A DNA stretch of 64,000 bases from Pseudomonas sp. MWU15-20650. Lineage in GTDB: Bacteria; Pseudomonadota; Gammaproteobacteria; Pseudomonadales; Pseudomonadaceae. The stretch is taken from the NCBI RefSeq assembly GCF_023242475.1, contig NZ_JALJFG010000005.1, forward strand, positions 145,543 to 209,542, written 5' to 3'. Position 1 is the first letter of the stretch; every line of letters begins with the position of its first letter. The translations under genes and the position numbers were made by a program. Below, piece after piece: positions 8,901-17,234 of this stretch. The notes beneath the pieces were generated by a model. That model saw only the letters and a list, made by a program, of their open reading frames with translations, was not told where the DNA came from and made no database searches.

Positions 8901-9704
8901 CAGTAGGTCTACCCAGAACGTACGGTGATCGGTGAGGCTGCCGACCCAGTGTTGCTGGATGGCATCGGTTTCGTCCGGGCTGAGGTCAGCGATGACTTTG
9001 TCCAGGATGCCCACCAGCATCTTTTCGTCCCGTGGTACGCCCATTGCCAACTGATAGCGGTAGGGCGTTTCGCCGCTGACGTATAACCCATCGAGCTTGA
9101 GTTGGCGCAGGCTCCAGACGCTGGAGGCCAGGTCCCCGACGACCGCATCGACTTCATCGGTGGCCAGGGCTTGTAGTGTCGAACTGACGTTGGGCATCGC
9201 CACAAGATTGAGATCTGGATGGTGGGTACGCAGCAACTCATGGGGCGCGTAATTTTCCACCACAGCAATTTTCAACCCGTACAAGTCCTGGAGGTTGCGC
9301 GGTTTCGCGCCACCTTCGTGGGCAAGTATGACGATGGGAAAGTCGAGATAGGGGCGTGTGAAGGCGAGGAAACCCTGGCGCTCCGGTGTGGACATGATGC
9401 CGGGTAGCAGGTCGAGTTGGTTAGTTTTGGCCTGTTCGAGCACGGCGGTCCAGTTGGCCGGCTCGATCAGCTTGATCTTGACGCCCAGGCGGTCCTGGAT
9501 CAGGCGTACATAATCGGCTGCCAGGCCCTGGTAACGGCCATTTTCATCACGGTATTCGAAGGGTGGCCAAGAGGCGTCCACCCCCAGGCGCAGCTCCTGA
9601 TGGTCCGCCAGCCAGCTACGCTCATCATCAGTAAGAGTCAACGCGCCAGCCGTTGCGGTCCAGGTCAGCAGCGACAGCAGTATCACGGTCGGCAATCTGG
9701 GCAT
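5961..9704 (-). CDS. Membrane c-di-GMP enzyme: periplasmic binding domain, four PAS, GGDEF and EAL
   Basis: A 1247-residue sensor. It has a signal peptide (1-22) and a periplasmic SBP_bac_3-type domain (about 30-255; LRLGVDASWPPFEYRDENG is typical). A transmembrane helix near 270-292 (LPAVLLLSTVLAIVIRI) follows, then four PAS domains (about 305-800). A GGDEF domain (about 808-975) has intact GGDEF and a product-inhibition site (RDVD) five residues ahead. An EAL domain (about 985-1225) has EAL and DDFGTGYSS intact. Both cyclase and phosphodiesterase activities are therefore possible. The binding domain suggests control by an amino acid or similar small solute in the periplasm. It lies next to rpoD, and the ribosome site before the ATG at 9704 is weak. 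Confidence 0.9.
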   Translation of the reverse strand: MPRLPTVILLSLLTWTATAGALTLTDDERSWLADHQELRLGVDASWPPFEYRDENGRYQGLAADYVRLIQDRLGVKIKLIEPANWTAVLEQAKTNQLDLLPGIMSTPERQGFLAFTRPYLDFPIVILAHEGGAKPRNLQDLYGLKIAVVENYAPHELLRTHHPDLNLVAMPNVSSTLQALATDEVDAVVGDLASSVWSLRQLKLDGLYVSGETPYRYQLAMGVPRDEKMLVGILDKVIADLSPDETDAIQQHWVGSLTDHRTFWVDLLKYGLPAVLLLSTVLAIVIRINRRLSSEISRRVALEQELRSSEYHYRGLVESLSAIAWEASISDFTYSYVSPHAEELLGYPRAHWLIPGFWRNIIHPADLTRAEAFCYRETRANRDHSLDYRVITADGRCLWVRDIVSLIEHGHEPVLRGLMIDISEAKRTEEALQLSEQKFASVFQQCPDILVIARMSDGCLLEVNKAFEDQIGLRADEVVGKTATELNIWGIQGVGPDLLQRIQTTSVRNLEMPFLRSNGQAFIGLISAEPFQLDTTEALVVVVRDITQLKETQQRLQTSEEKFAKAFHASPDGLLLSRQSDGLLIEVNEGFTRLTGFTSAISLDQSTLDLGIWVDLNERKHLLELMQRDGFVRDFVCHIRRADGQIRLCEVSSRPLPIGEENCMLTIARDITERQLMQEKLQQAATVFESTAEGVLITDIRQNISAVNRAFSEITGYSEAEALGHTPRLLASGLHDSAFYAAMWHQLTAHGHWQGEISNRRKNGELYPSWLTISAVRNHDQLITHFVAVFADISSLKLAQARLDYQAHHDPLTGLPNRTLFESRLQAALNGQQESGKQGAVLFLDLDRFKHINDSLGHPIGDLLLKDIAVRLKEQLRDVDTVARLGGDEFIILLPGLQHASDAQYLANKLLDCFTPPFQAGEHEFFISASIGTSLYPQDGNDVATLVKNADAAMYRSKAKGRNRVESYTRDLTAQANERVALEHELRRAIERDELSLYYQPKRSLVTQQLIGAEALIRWHHPTFGEVPPEHFIALAEENGMILQIGDWVLERACRQMHTWQGAFDDFGPLSVNLAGAQLRHPNLLSRIEQLLRDYRLDPGCLQLEITENFIMSQAEEALEVLHQLKQLGVQLAIDDFGTGYSSLSYLKRLPLDFLKIDQSFVRGLPDDPHDAAIVRAIIALGHSMQFTIIAEGVENAAQQAFLAAEGCEQMQGYIVSLPLPPELFAATFLHTRLEDFSDSTAEKPSL

Positions 9705-9807
9705 AACGGTCTCGTTATGGCACGGGGAATGTCTCGAGTGTAGACGGGCATTGCGGGGGAGGGAGATTGCGGGGCAGTTAATCTATAGAAAGTGATCTAC
9801 GGAAAGC

Positions 9808-9833
9808 AAAACCCCCGGCCTGGGCCGGGGGTT
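9808..9833 (-). terminator. rpoD terminator
   Basis: On the minus strand, GAACCCCCGGCC / GGCCGGGGGTTTT forms a strong GC hairpin followed by TTTTG, starting seven bases after the rpoD stop codon. Confidence 0.88.
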
Positions 9834-9839
9834 CTGGTA

Positions 9840-11690
9840 TCACTCGTCGAGGAAGGAGCGCAGATGCTCGCTTCGCGTCGGGTGGCGCAACTTGCGCAGC
9901 GCCTTGGCTTCGATCTGACGGATCCGCTCACGGGTCACGTCAAACTGCTTACCAACTTCCTCAAGGGTATGGTCGGTATTCATGTCGATGCCGAAACGCA
10001 TGCGCAGTACCTTGGCTTCACGGGCAGTGAGGCCGGACAGTACGTCGCGAGTCGCTTCTTTAAGGCTCTCAACGGTGGCGACATCGATTGGCGACTGCAT
10101 GGTCGAGTCTTCGATGAAGTCACCCAGATGGGAGTCTTCGTCATCACCAATCGGCGTTTCCATGGAGATCGGCTCTTTAGCGATCTTCAATACCTTGCGG
10201 ATTTTATCCTCAGGCATTTCCATGCGTTCGCCCAGCTCTTCCGGGGTCGGTTCGCGACCCATTTCCTGCAACATCTGCCGGGAAATACGGTTGAGCTTGT
10301 TGATGGTCTCGATCATGTGCACCGGAATACGGATGGTGCGGGCCTGGTCGGCGATCGAGCGAGTGATCGCTTGGCGGATCCACCAGGTGGCATAAGTCGA
10401 GAACTTGTAGCCGCGACGGTATTCGAACTTGTCCACAGCCTTCATCAAACCGATGTTGCCTTCCTGGATCAAGTCAAGGAATTGCAGGCCACGGTTGGTG
10501 TACTTCTTGGCGATGGAGATCACCAGACGCAAGTTCGCTTCAACCATCTCTTTCTTCGCACGGCGGGCCTTGGCCTCACCGATCGACATGCGACGGTTGA
10601 TGTCCTTGATTTCGGCAATCGTCAGGCCGGTTTCGGTCTCAAGCGCAGTCAGCTTCTGCTGGCAACGAATGATATCGGGCTGCAGGCGACCAATGGCTTC
10701 AGCGTATTTCGCCTTGCCTTTGGCCAGTGCATCACTCCAGCTTTCGTCAACTTCGTTGCCCGGGAACTGGCGCAGGAAGTCGGCACGCGGCATGCGCGCA
10801 TCACGCACACACAGCTGCATGATTGCACGCTCTTGGGCGCGCAGACGCTCAAGGGCACTGCGAACGCGTTCAACCAGGCCTTCGAATTGCTTCGGCACCA
10901 GCTTGATCGGCATGAACAGCTCGGCCAGGGCAACCAGTTCGGCAATGGTCTGCTTGTTGGTGCGACCGTGCTTCTTCAGGGCCTTGCGGGTGATTTCCAT
11001 TTGATCGGAAACCGCACCGAAACGCTGGGCTGCGATGATCGGGTCGGGACCGCTTTCGACTTCATCTTCGTCATCGCCGCTGGCTTCAGCGTCGTCGTCT
11101 TCGGAATCGTCGTCGGCTTTCGCGGCTTTCGCATCGACTGGCGGCGGTACTTCGGCAGCAGGGGGCGCAATGCCGTCGTCCGGGTCGATATAACCGCTCA
11201 GAACGTCGGACAGGCGACCACCTTCGGTGGTAACGCGGGTGTACTCGGAGAGAATGTGGTCAACCGTGCCTGGGAAGTGCGCAATAGCGCCCATCACTTC
11301 ACGGATACCCTCTTCGATACGCTTGGCGATTTCGATTTCGCCTTCACGTGTCAGCAGCTCGACGGTACCCATTTCACGCATATACATGCGCACAGGGTCG
11401 GTGGTACGACCGATATCGGTCTCCACAGCAGCCAGCGCGGCAGCAGCTTCTTCAGCGGCGGCCTCGTCGGTATCGGCGTCCGCCAGCATAAGGGAATCCT
11501 TATCTGGCGCAGCTTCGAATACGTTGATCCCCATGTCGTTAATCATGCGGATGATGTCTTCCACCTGCTCTGGATCTGAAATATCCTCAGGCAGGTGGTC
11601 GTTGACCTCCGCGTAAGTCAGGTAACCCTGCTCACGACCGAGAACGATCAACTCTTTGATACGAGACTGCTGTTGCGCTTTTCCGGACAT
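9840..11690 (-). CDS. rpoD: RNA polymerase primary sigma factor (sigma-70)
   Basis: The housekeeping sigma factor, 616 residues, which directs RNA polymerase to -10/-35 promoters. Region 1.1 lies at the N-terminus ([20 protein letters not shown]), an acidic linker (about residues 170-215) follows, then the non-conserved region. Regions 2 to 4 occupy the C-terminal half, with the -10 recognition helix ([20 protein letters not shown]) and the region 4.2 helix-turn-helix ([19 protein letters not shown]). Length and sequence are normal for Pseudomonas. AGGG lies upstream of the ATG at 11690. It follows dnaG by 67 bp on the same strand, as in the conserved rpsU-dnaG-rpoD macromolecular synthesis cluster, and has its own terminator. 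Confidence 0.98.
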   Translation of the reverse strand: MSGKAQQQSRIKELIVLGREQGYLTYAEVNDHLPEDISDPEQVEDIIRMINDMGINVFEAAPDKDSLMLADADTDEAAAEEAAAALAAVETDIGRTTDPVRMYMREMGTVELLTREGEIEIAKRIEEGIREVMGAIAHFPGTVDHILSEYTRVTTEGGRLSDVLSGYIDPDDGIAPPAAEVPPPVDAKAAKADDDSEDDDAEASGDDEDEVESGPDPIIAAQRFGAVSDQMEITRKALKKHGRTNKQTIAELVALAELFMPIKLVPKQFEGLVERVRSALERLRAQERAIMQLCVRDARMPRADFLRQFPGNEVDESWSDALAKGKAKYAEAIGRLQPDIIRCQQKLTALETETGLTIAEIKDINRRMSIGEAKARRAKKEMVEANLRLVISIAKKYTNRGLQFLDLIQEGNIGLMKAVDKFEYRRGYKFSTYATWWIRQAITRSIADQARTIRIPVHMIETINKLNRISRQMLQEMGREPTPEELGERMEMPEDKIRKVLKIAKEPISMETPIGDDEDSHLGDFIEDSTMQSPIDVATVESLKEATRDVLSGLTAREAKVLRMRFGIDMNTDHTLEEVGKQFDVTRERIRQIEAKALRKLRHPTRSEHLRSFLDE

Positions 11691-11757
11691 AACACCCTAT
11701 CCACTGAAGGTCTTGGCGGGCAAAAAACAAGCCGAGGATTATACCCGAGCTATGACC

Positions 11758-13728
11758 TCACACGCCAGCTGAGGTCGGGTTTGATGCGGAAACATTCTGT
11801 TTTAAGAGGTCGCGCATCTGTTTTGCTATCTGAATTTGCTCTTCAGCCGATAATCCCGGCTGTCTTGCTCTCTTGATGAGCTCGTCAAGGGTCTGCGTGT
11901 GCTGACCCGCAGATAACCTTGTAATGGTGTCTAAAAATTGTTGTTCAAGGTTTTCACCGTCAATTAGCCACTCCTTTTCTGCGAGTGCTTTCAATAAGCG
12001 GCCCTGTTCGGTGCCATGCCAGCGAGCCATCAGCTGAATTGAGTTTAGCTTAGGATTTTTCTGCACCGCCTCGATCAGGGCGATCAGCACCTGAGCGTAG
12101 GTGTTGCTCTCGTTGGCAAAATGATCGGCACTCTCGACCTTGCCCGCCAATTGCGGGTGGTGGATGAGCGTGCGCAGGGCAATCAGGGTCGGCGCTTCGA
12201 CGGCAACCGGTGTGCGTGGGGCATAGGCTTCATCGCGATCACCGCGCTTGCCATTCTTGCTCCATGGCTTCTTGTCCCATTTCTTGCCGCCGGCACCGGG
12301 CTTCTTCGCTGTCCATTCCTGCTGGGGCGCATAGGCCTCCTGCGCTGGGTGGAAGTCGGAATAGTCCGGCATGGCGTCGTAATCCATGCCTGGATCGTAA
12401 GCCGGTGGCGCATCCTGTGGTGCGCTGTGTACCAGCTGGCTGACGGCTTCACCGCTCAGTCCGGTGATTTCCAGCAGGCGCTGACGCATCAAGGTGCGCA
12501 AATTCGCGCCTGGAACCTTGTCGATCAGCGGTGCTGCAAGAGTGGCCATATGGGCCTTGCCTTCGAGGGAGCGTGGGTCGGCTTCTTCGGTCAGCTGTTG
12601 GAAGAAATAATCTGCCAATGGTTGTGCGTGTTGATTGATTCGCGCGCGAAACGCATCGGTGCCTTCGGAGCGGACCAGTGTGTCCGGGTCTTCGCCTTCG
12701 GGCAGGAACAGGAAGCGTGCACGGCGCCCATCCTGCAGGCTCGGCAGCGTGGCTTCGAGTGCGCGCCAGGCCGCGTTGCGACCGGCTTGGTCACCGTCGA
12801 AGCAGAACAGCACGCTGGGCACGACGCGGAACAGGCGCTTCAAATGTTCTTCGCTGGTGGCCGTGCCGAGGGTGGCCACGGCATTGCGCAGGCCCTGCTG
12901 GGCGAGGGCGATCACGTCCATATAGCCTTCAACCACGATGATTTCGTCGAGGTTGCGGTTGTTCTTGCGCGCTTCGAACAGGCCGTACAGCTCCTGGCCC
13001 TTGTGGAACACCGGCGTTTCCGGCGAGTTCAGGTACTTGGGCTTGTCGTCCCCTAGCACTCGGCCACCAAAGGCGATGATGCGGCCACGGCTATCGCGGA
13101 TCGGAAACATCACGCGGTCGCGAAAGCGGTCGTAGCGCTTGCCGGTCTCGGCGTTTTCCACCAGCAGGCCGGCATCGATCATGGCTTTTTGCTGCAGGGT
13201 GTCGCTGCTCAGGTGCTTGTACAGATTGTCCCAGCCGGGTGGCGCGAAGCCGAGGCCAAAGTCACGGGCGATTTCACCGGTGAGGCCACGCCCCTTGAGG
13301 TAATCGACGGCCGCTTTACGCTGCGGATGGCTTTTCAGGGCCTGGCGATAAAAGTCGGCAGCGGCCGTCAGCAGCGGGTACAGCGGCGAATCGGTGGGTT
13401 GGCGTGGCTTGTGCGGCCGGCCGTTCTCTTCGCGGGGGATTTCCATGCCGGCGGCTTTGGCCAGTTCTTCGACGGCCTGGGGGAAGTCCAGGTTGTCGTG
13501 GTCCATGATGAAGCCGAGGGCATTGCCACCCGCGCCGCAGCCGAAGCAGTAGTAGAACTGTTTGTCGGGGCTGACGCTGAACGACGGGGTTTTTTCTTTG
13601 TGGAACGGGCAGCAGGCGGTGTAGTTCTTGCCCGCCTTCTTCATTTGCAGGCGCGAGCTGACAACATCGACGATGTCGGTGCGGTTCAGAAGGTCGTCAA
13701 TAAAGCTCTGGGGAATCAGCCCGGCCAT
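11758..13728 (-). CDS. dnaG: DNA primase
   Basis: Makes RNA primers at the replication fork in association with DnaB helicase. The 656-residue protein shows the N-terminal zinc ribbon (C40, H43, C61, C64: CPFHKEKTPSF and CFGCGAGG), then the catalytic TOPRIM core (IIVVEGYMDVIALAQQ near residue 265, FCFDGDQAGR near 310). A low-complexity linker rich in Lys, Gly and Pro (about 440-515) leads to the C-terminal DnaB-binding domain (about 520-650). The start ATG at 13728 begins MAGLIPQSFIDDLL, as in the family. It precedes rpoD on the same strand. Upstream, towards rpsU, there is an unusual gap with no recognisable gene. Confidence 0.97.
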   Translation of the reverse strand: MAGLIPQSFIDDLLNRTDIVDVVSSRLQMKKAGKNYTACCPFHKEKTPSFSVSPDKQFYYCFGCGAGGNALGFIMDHDNLDFPQAVEELAKAAGMEIPREENGRPHKPRQPTDSPLYPLLTAAADFYRQALKSHPQRKAAVDYLKGRGLTGEIARDFGLGFAPPGWDNLYKHLSSDTLQQKAMIDAGLLVENAETGKRYDRFRDRVMFPIRDSRGRIIAFGGRVLGDDKPKYLNSPETPVFHKGQELYGLFEARKNNRNLDEIIVVEGYMDVIALAQQGLRNAVATLGTATSEEHLKRLFRVVPSVLFCFDGDQAGRNAAWRALEATLPSLQDGRRARFLFLPEGEDPDTLVRSEGTDAFRARINQHAQPLADYFFQQLTEEADPRSLEGKAHMATLAAPLIDKVPGANLRTLMRQRLLEITGLSGEAVSQLVHSAPQDAPPAYDPGMDYDAMPDYSDFHPAQEAYAPQQEWTAKKPGAGGKKWDKKPWSKNGKRGDRDEAYAPRTPVAVEAPTLIALRTLIHHPQLAGKVESADHFANESNTYAQVLIALIEAVQKNPKLNSIQLMARWHGTEQGRLLKALAEKEWLIDGENLEQQFLDTITRLSAGQHTQTLDELIKRARQPGLSAEEQIQIAKQMRDLLKQNVSASNPTSAGV

Positions 13729-14122
13729 GGCGTTCTCGTCATCACTGCGTGTAAATGAGGGCCCGTGAAGTGCTCAAGCGTACGTATTGAGTCGTTCGAT
13801 CATCAATCGTCTGCTTGGGCTGTCAGGAAGTGTATCTGCCGAACATTTACTGACGTTAGTTTCTATCAGTGTTCGGCGAAGAAAAGTTGCCCTGGCGTCC
13901 GGTCTTGGCCTACGGGTGGCCTCGGAAACGCATCGATGGGCACAGCCGACACAGTTGATCGCCTGTTTGTAGAAATAGGTGTGCTCGTCAGTAGCCTTGT
14001 TAGGCTCGTCAGAAGAGACGTGCACCGCTGGCAGAAGAGCCAGTCCTGACGTTTGAAGCAGTGTCTCGGTCGCGTGTGCGGCGTCGACGATGAAGCATCA
14101 AGCGATATCCGCAAATGCCAAC
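13729..14122. other. Geneless interval between rpsU and dnaG
   Basis: About 0.4 kb between the rpsU terminator and the dnaG start holds no frame I can support. Short open frames on both strands have no ribosome site, resemble no known protein and overlap each other. An imperfect inverted repeat near 13838-13879 pairs GCCGAACA with TGTTCGGC. In several other Pseudomonas I recall a YqeY/GatB-like gene between rpsU and dnaG; no trace of it is visible here. The stretch probably contains the dnaG promoter. Confidence 0.55.
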
Positions 14123-14143
14123 AGCCCGGCTGAGGGCCGGGCT
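14123..14143 (-). terminator. Hairpin after rpsU
   Basis: AGCCCGGC / GCCGGGCT with a five-base loop, about 30 bp past the rpsU stop on the minus strand. Only a weak T-rich flank (GTTGGCATTT) follows, so it may terminate partially, as known for the terminator between rpsU and dnaG in enterobacteria. Confidence 0.65.
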
Positions 14144-14173
14144 TGGCAGAAGCTTGCTACGAACGTCTGTGTA

Positions 14174-14389
14174 TTAGTACAGACGAACGGCGCGGCGCTG
14201 TTCGCGCTGAACTTTCTTGGCGTGACGCTTAACAGCGGCTGCTGCTTTGCGCTTACGCTCAGAAGTTGGCTTCTCATAAAATTCGCGGCTACGAACTTCA
14301 GCCAGAACACCGGCTTTTTCGCAGGAGCGCTTGAAACGACGCAGAGCTACGTCGAAGGGTTCGTTCTCTTTTACTTTGACGGCTGGCAT
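14174..14389 (-). CDS. rpsU: 30S ribosomal protein S21
   Basis: Small-subunit protein needed for translation initiation. The 71 residues begin [20 protein letters not shown] and end in a basic tail ([14 protein letters not shown]), the exact length and pattern of the family. AAGG lies upstream of the ATG at 14389. It is the first gene of the classic rpsU-dnaG-rpoD order, but a terminator and about 0.44 kb separate it from dnaG. It is divergent from tsaD; the roughly 200 bp between them must hold both promoters. Confidence 0.97.
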
Positions 14390-14592
14390 CCAGAGCTACC
14401 TTCTTTCATTACCGGGAATCAACGTTCTCGTCGCAAAAAATTCGCGGCTGAGGTCGTCGGTTTTTAAGGGTTGCGGATGTTAACCCCTCATTGCCCGGAA
14501 TGCAAAGCCTCTGATCGAAAACCGCTAGTCGGGAGGGGGAGTGGCGACTATTATGCGCGCCTTCGAATTCAGCCTCTACAAGGCGCAAACCC

Positions 14593-15618
14593 ATGCTAGT
14601 ACTGGGACTTGAAACCTCCTGCGACGAAACCGGTGTCGCACTTTACGACAGTGAACGCGGGCTTTTGGCCGATGCACTGTTCAGTCAGATCGACCTGCAT
14701 CGTGCCTATGGTGGCGTGGTGCCGGAGCTTGCCAGCCGCGATCACGTCAAGCGCATGCTGCCATTGATTCGCCAGGTGTTGGATGAGGCCGGCTGCGTGC
14801 CGACCGAGATCGATGCCATTGCCTACACGGCAGGTCCTGGATTGGTCGGAGCCCTGCTGGTTGGGGCTTCTTGCGCTCAGGCGCTGGCGTTTGCCTGGGG
14901 TATTCCAGCCCTTGGTGTGCATCATATGGAAGGCCATTTATTGGCGCCCATGCTGGAAAAAACGCCACCAGCGTTCCCGTTCGTCGCTTTGTTGGTTTCT
15001 GGCGGTCACACACAGCTGGTTCAGGTCGATGGGATCGGTCAATACACCCTGTTGGGAGAGTCACTGGACGATGCCGCCGGCGAAGCGTTCGACAAGACCG
15101 CGAAGATGATGGGCCTCAACTACCCAGGTGGTCCGGAAATCGCTCGTCTTGCCGAAAAGGGCGTTCCTGGCCGCTACACCTTCCCGCGCCCAATGTGTGA
15201 TCGTCCTGGCCTGATGTTCAGCTTCAGTGGCTTGAAAACCTCTGCGTTGAATACCTGGCAGCAGAGCGTCAGCGCCGGGGACGACGGCGAACAAGCCCGT
15301 TGCGACATCGCGCTGGCGTTCCAGCAGGCCGTGGTAGAGACTTTGACTATCAAGTGCAAGCGCGCCCTCAAGCAGGCCGGTATGAAGCGGCTGGTGATTG
15401 CAGGCGGCGTCAGTGCCAACAAGGCCCTGCGCAGCTCTTTGGAAAAAATGCTCGGTGACATGAAGGGCGATGTGTTCTATGCGCGCCCTGAGTTCTGCAC
15501 CGATAACGGCGCAATGATCGCTTATGCCGGTTGCCAGCGCCTGCAGGCCGGGCAGCACGAAAGCCTGGCGATCAGCGTGCAGGCACGTTGGCCGATGGAG
15601 CAGTTGCCACCGTTGTAA
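14593..15618 (+). CDS. tsaD: tRNA threonylcarbamoyladenosine transferase subunit TsaD
   Basis: Catalytic subunit of the t6A37 complex with TsaB and TsaE. It transfers threonylcarbamoyl from the TsaC product to adenosine 37 of ANN-decoding tRNAs. The 341 residues contain the metal-binding H111 and H115 ([11 protein letters not shown]), the N-terminal [19 protein letters not shown] and a C-terminal nucleotide site ([13 protein letters not shown]). The start is the ATG at 14593 with AGG upstream. It is divergent from rpsU, an arrangement conserved across gammaproteobacteria. Older annotations call it gcp or O-sialoglycoprotein endopeptidase. The tRNA with a CAU anticodon elsewhere in the window would be one of its expected substrates. 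Confidence 0.97.
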   Translation: MLVLGLETSCDETGVALYDSERGLLADALFSQIDLHRAYGGVVPELASRDHVKRMLPLIRQVLDEAGCVPTEIDAIAYTAGPGLVGALLVGASCAQALAFAWGIPALGVHHMEGHLLAPMLEKTPPAFPFVALLVSGGHTQLVQVDGIGQYTLLGESLDDAAGEAFDKTAKMMGLNYPGGPEIARLAEKGVPGRYTFPRPMCDRPGLMFSFSGLKTSALNTWQQSVSAGDDGEQARCDIALAFQQAVVETLTIKCKRALKQAGMKRLVIAGGVSANKALRSSLEKMLGDMKGDVFYARPEFCTDNGAMIAYAGCQRLQAGQHESLAISVQARWPMEQLPPL

Positions 15619-15650
15619 GGCCCCAGGTGAGCCGGGCGTGTCGAGCGCAT

Positions 15651-16220
15651 TTAAAAATGCCGTTCGCGCCCGGCAAAGAGGTCGCGTAAATTGCCGCGGT
15701 GGCGCCAGACGATCAGCAGCGTCAGTACGGTCATTGGCAGCAATGCTGCAGGTTCCTGCCAAGCCAGCAATGGCAGGGTCAGCGGAGTGGCAATCAGCGC
15801 AGCCAGCGAGCTTGTGCGAGTCAGGTAGAAGGTCAGCAGCCAGGCCAGCATGGCCAGAAGCGCTGCCGGTGGGTAAACCGCCAGCAGCATCCCGGCCGCC
15901 GTGGCGACACCTTTGCCCCCGCGAAAGCGGAAGTACAGCGGGAACAGATGGCCCAGGACGGCACACACGCCCACCCAGGCCTGCTGTTGCAGGGAAAGGC
16001 CGAGGAGGCTGGCGATCAGCACGGGCAGCAGGCCCTTGCAGACGTCGCCCAGCAGCGTCAGTACGGCAAGTTTCTTGCCGGCCAGGCGCAGCATATTGGT
16101 GGCGCCGGCATTGCCTGAACCACTCATTCGCGGGTCGGGATTTCCCGTCAAGCGGCTGAGCAAAATGGCGAAGGACAGCGAGCCGAGCAGGTAGGCGAGA
16201 ATCGCCAGTGACCAAAACAT
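15651..16220 (-). CDS. plsY: Glycerol-3-phosphate acyltransferase PlsY
   Basis: Integral inner-membrane enzyme that acylates glycerol-3-phosphate with acyl-phosphate made by PlsX, opening phospholipid synthesis. The 189-residue protein has about five hydrophobic helices. The three conserved loops are present: [13 protein letters not shown] near residue 33, the glycine-rich [14 protein letters not shown] near 100, and a C-terminal [14 protein letters not shown]. The start is the ATG at 16220, reading [18 protein letters not shown]. It is convergent with tsaD and divergent from folB. Pseudomonas also has the separate PlsB-type enzyme, not seen here. Confidence 0.95.
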   Translation of the reverse strand: MFWSLAILAYLLGSLSFAILLSRLTGNPDPRMSGSGNAGATNMLRLAGKKLAVLTLLGDVCKGLLPVLIASLLGLSLQQQAWVGVCAVLGHLFPLYFRFRGGKGVATAAGMLLAVYPPAALLAMLAWLLTFYLTRTSSLAALIATPLTLPLLAWQEPAALLPMTVLTLLIVWRHRGNLRDLFAGRERHF

Positions 16221-16294
16221 GCTAACTATTCCGGGCGAGGACGCCCTGATTCTAACGGGGCATCGCGCCCTTGTCGTGCAGCGGAGAAGAGTGC

Positions 16295-16648
16295 TTGGAC
16301 AGAGTGTTTATCGAAGGCCTGGAAGTCGACACCGTGATCGGGGCCTACGACTGGGAGCGCGGCATCAAGCAATGCTTGCGCCTGGACCTGAGCTTCGCCT
16401 GGGATAATCGCCCGGCTGCTGCCGGTGATGACCTCACCCTGGCGCTCGATTACGCCAGTGTGTCCGTGCGTATCCAGGCATTTGCCGAACAGTCCCAGTA
16501 CCAGTTGGTGGAAACCTTTGCCGAGCGTTTGGCTGAAGTGCTGATGAGTGAATTTCAGATTCCTTGGCTGCATCTCAAGTTGACCAAGCCAGGTGCCGTG
16601 CCGGCTGCCAAGGGCGTGGGCGTGGAGATCGAGCGCGGATGTCGCTAA
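16295..16648 (+). CDS. folB: Dihydroneopterin aldolase
   Basis: Cleaves 7,8-dihydroneopterin to 6-hydroxymethyl-7,8-dihydropterin and glycolaldehyde in folate synthesis. The 117-residue product matches the family from its first residues ([20 protein letters not shown]) to [17 protein letters not shown]. It appears to start at TTG (16295), with GGAGAAGAG just upstream. In-frame codons before this, back to 16271, do not match the family and lack a better ribosome site. It overlaps folK by 10 bp, so the two successive folate enzymes are translated as a coupled pair. Confidence 0.93.
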   Translation: MDRVFIEGLEVDTVIGAYDWERGIKQCLRLDLSFAWDNRPAAAGDDLTLALDYASVSVRIQAFAEQSQYQLVETFAERLAEVLMSEFQIPWLHLKLTKPGAVPAAKGVGVEIERGCR

Positions 16649-17157
16649 CTCAGATTTACCTCGGCCTTGGCAGCAATATCGAGCGCGAAACGCATTTGCG
16701 CGCGGGTCTTGACGCGTTGGCAAGCTTGCTGACGCAAGTACGGTGTTCGGCTGTATTCGAAAGCCAGCCGGTGGGGATCAAGAGTGGGCCGTTTTTCAAT
16801 CTGGTGGTGTCGGCTTATACCGACCTGCCGTTGATGGAGCTGGATCGCCGCTTGAAATCCATCGAGGCCGACAACGGCCGTTATGCGCCGGACCGCAAAG
16901 GCTTGCCGCTGGATATCGATGTGCTGTTGTATGGCGATCTGGTGGGCAATTTCGATGGATTGATCCTGCCGCGAGCCGAAATTCTGAAAAATGCCTTTGT
17001 ATTGTGGCCGCTGTCGATGATGGCGCCGGACCGTAGGCATCCGGAGGCGGGCAAGACAATGGCCGAGCTGTGGCGAGACTCGCAGATTGATCAGGTGCTG
17101 GCGCCTGTCGGTTTTGAATGGCAGGGCCGGCAACTCACGCCACAAGCTCTTCTGTAG
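16639..17157 (+). CDS. folK: 2-amino-4-hydroxy-6-hydroxymethyldihydropteridine pyrophosphokinase
   Basis: Transfers pyrophosphate from ATP to 6-hydroxymethyl-7,8-dihydropterin, the step after FolB. The 172-residue protein begins [20 protein letters not shown] and contains KGLPLDIDVLLYG (the magnesium- and pterin-binding DxD motif) and LPRAEILKNAFVLWPLS, all typical of HPPK. The start is the ATG at 16639, overlapping the end of folB by 10 bp. Its TAG stop codon lies inside the left end of a REP palindrome. Confidence 0.95.
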   Translation: MSLTQIYLGLGSNIERETHLRAGLDALASLLTQVRCSAVFESQPVGIKSGPFFNLVVSAYTDLPLMELDRRLKSIEADNGRYAPDRKGLPLDIDVLLYGDLVGNFDGLILPRAEILKNAFVLWPLSMMAPDRRHPEAGKTMAELWRDSQIDQVLAPVGFEWQGRQLTPQALL

Positions 17158-17234
17158 GCGCCGAGCTTGCTCGCGAAAAACCTGAGGGCGCTGCGTCATC
17201 GTTGAGGTTCTTCGCGAGCAAGTTCGCGCCTACA
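17153..17234. repeat. REP-type palindrome (REPIN) between convergent folK and cca
   Basis: Two inverted arms of about 30 bases face each other: TGTAGGCGC, AGCTTGCTCGCGAA and its near-complement TTCGCGAGCAAGTTCGCGCC. The core GAGCTTGCTCGCGAA is a common Pseudomonas REP unit. The left end contains the folK stop codon and the right end the cca stop codon. It probably acts as a two-way transcript end and 3' stabiliser. Confidence 0.85.

Noticed and set aside
9792..11579. Long open frame of 595 codons on the plus strand opposite rpoD
   Set aside because: It lies antisense to an unmistakable rpoD, resembles no protein family and is explained by high GC content.
13774..14114. Short open frames of 60-94 codons between dnaG and rpsU
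   Set aside because: They overlap each other on both strands, lack ribosome sites and do not resemble YqeY or other families.
15061..16215. Open frame of 384 codons on the minus strand across tsaD and plsY
   Set aside because: It overlaps two clear genes and has no recognisable domain.
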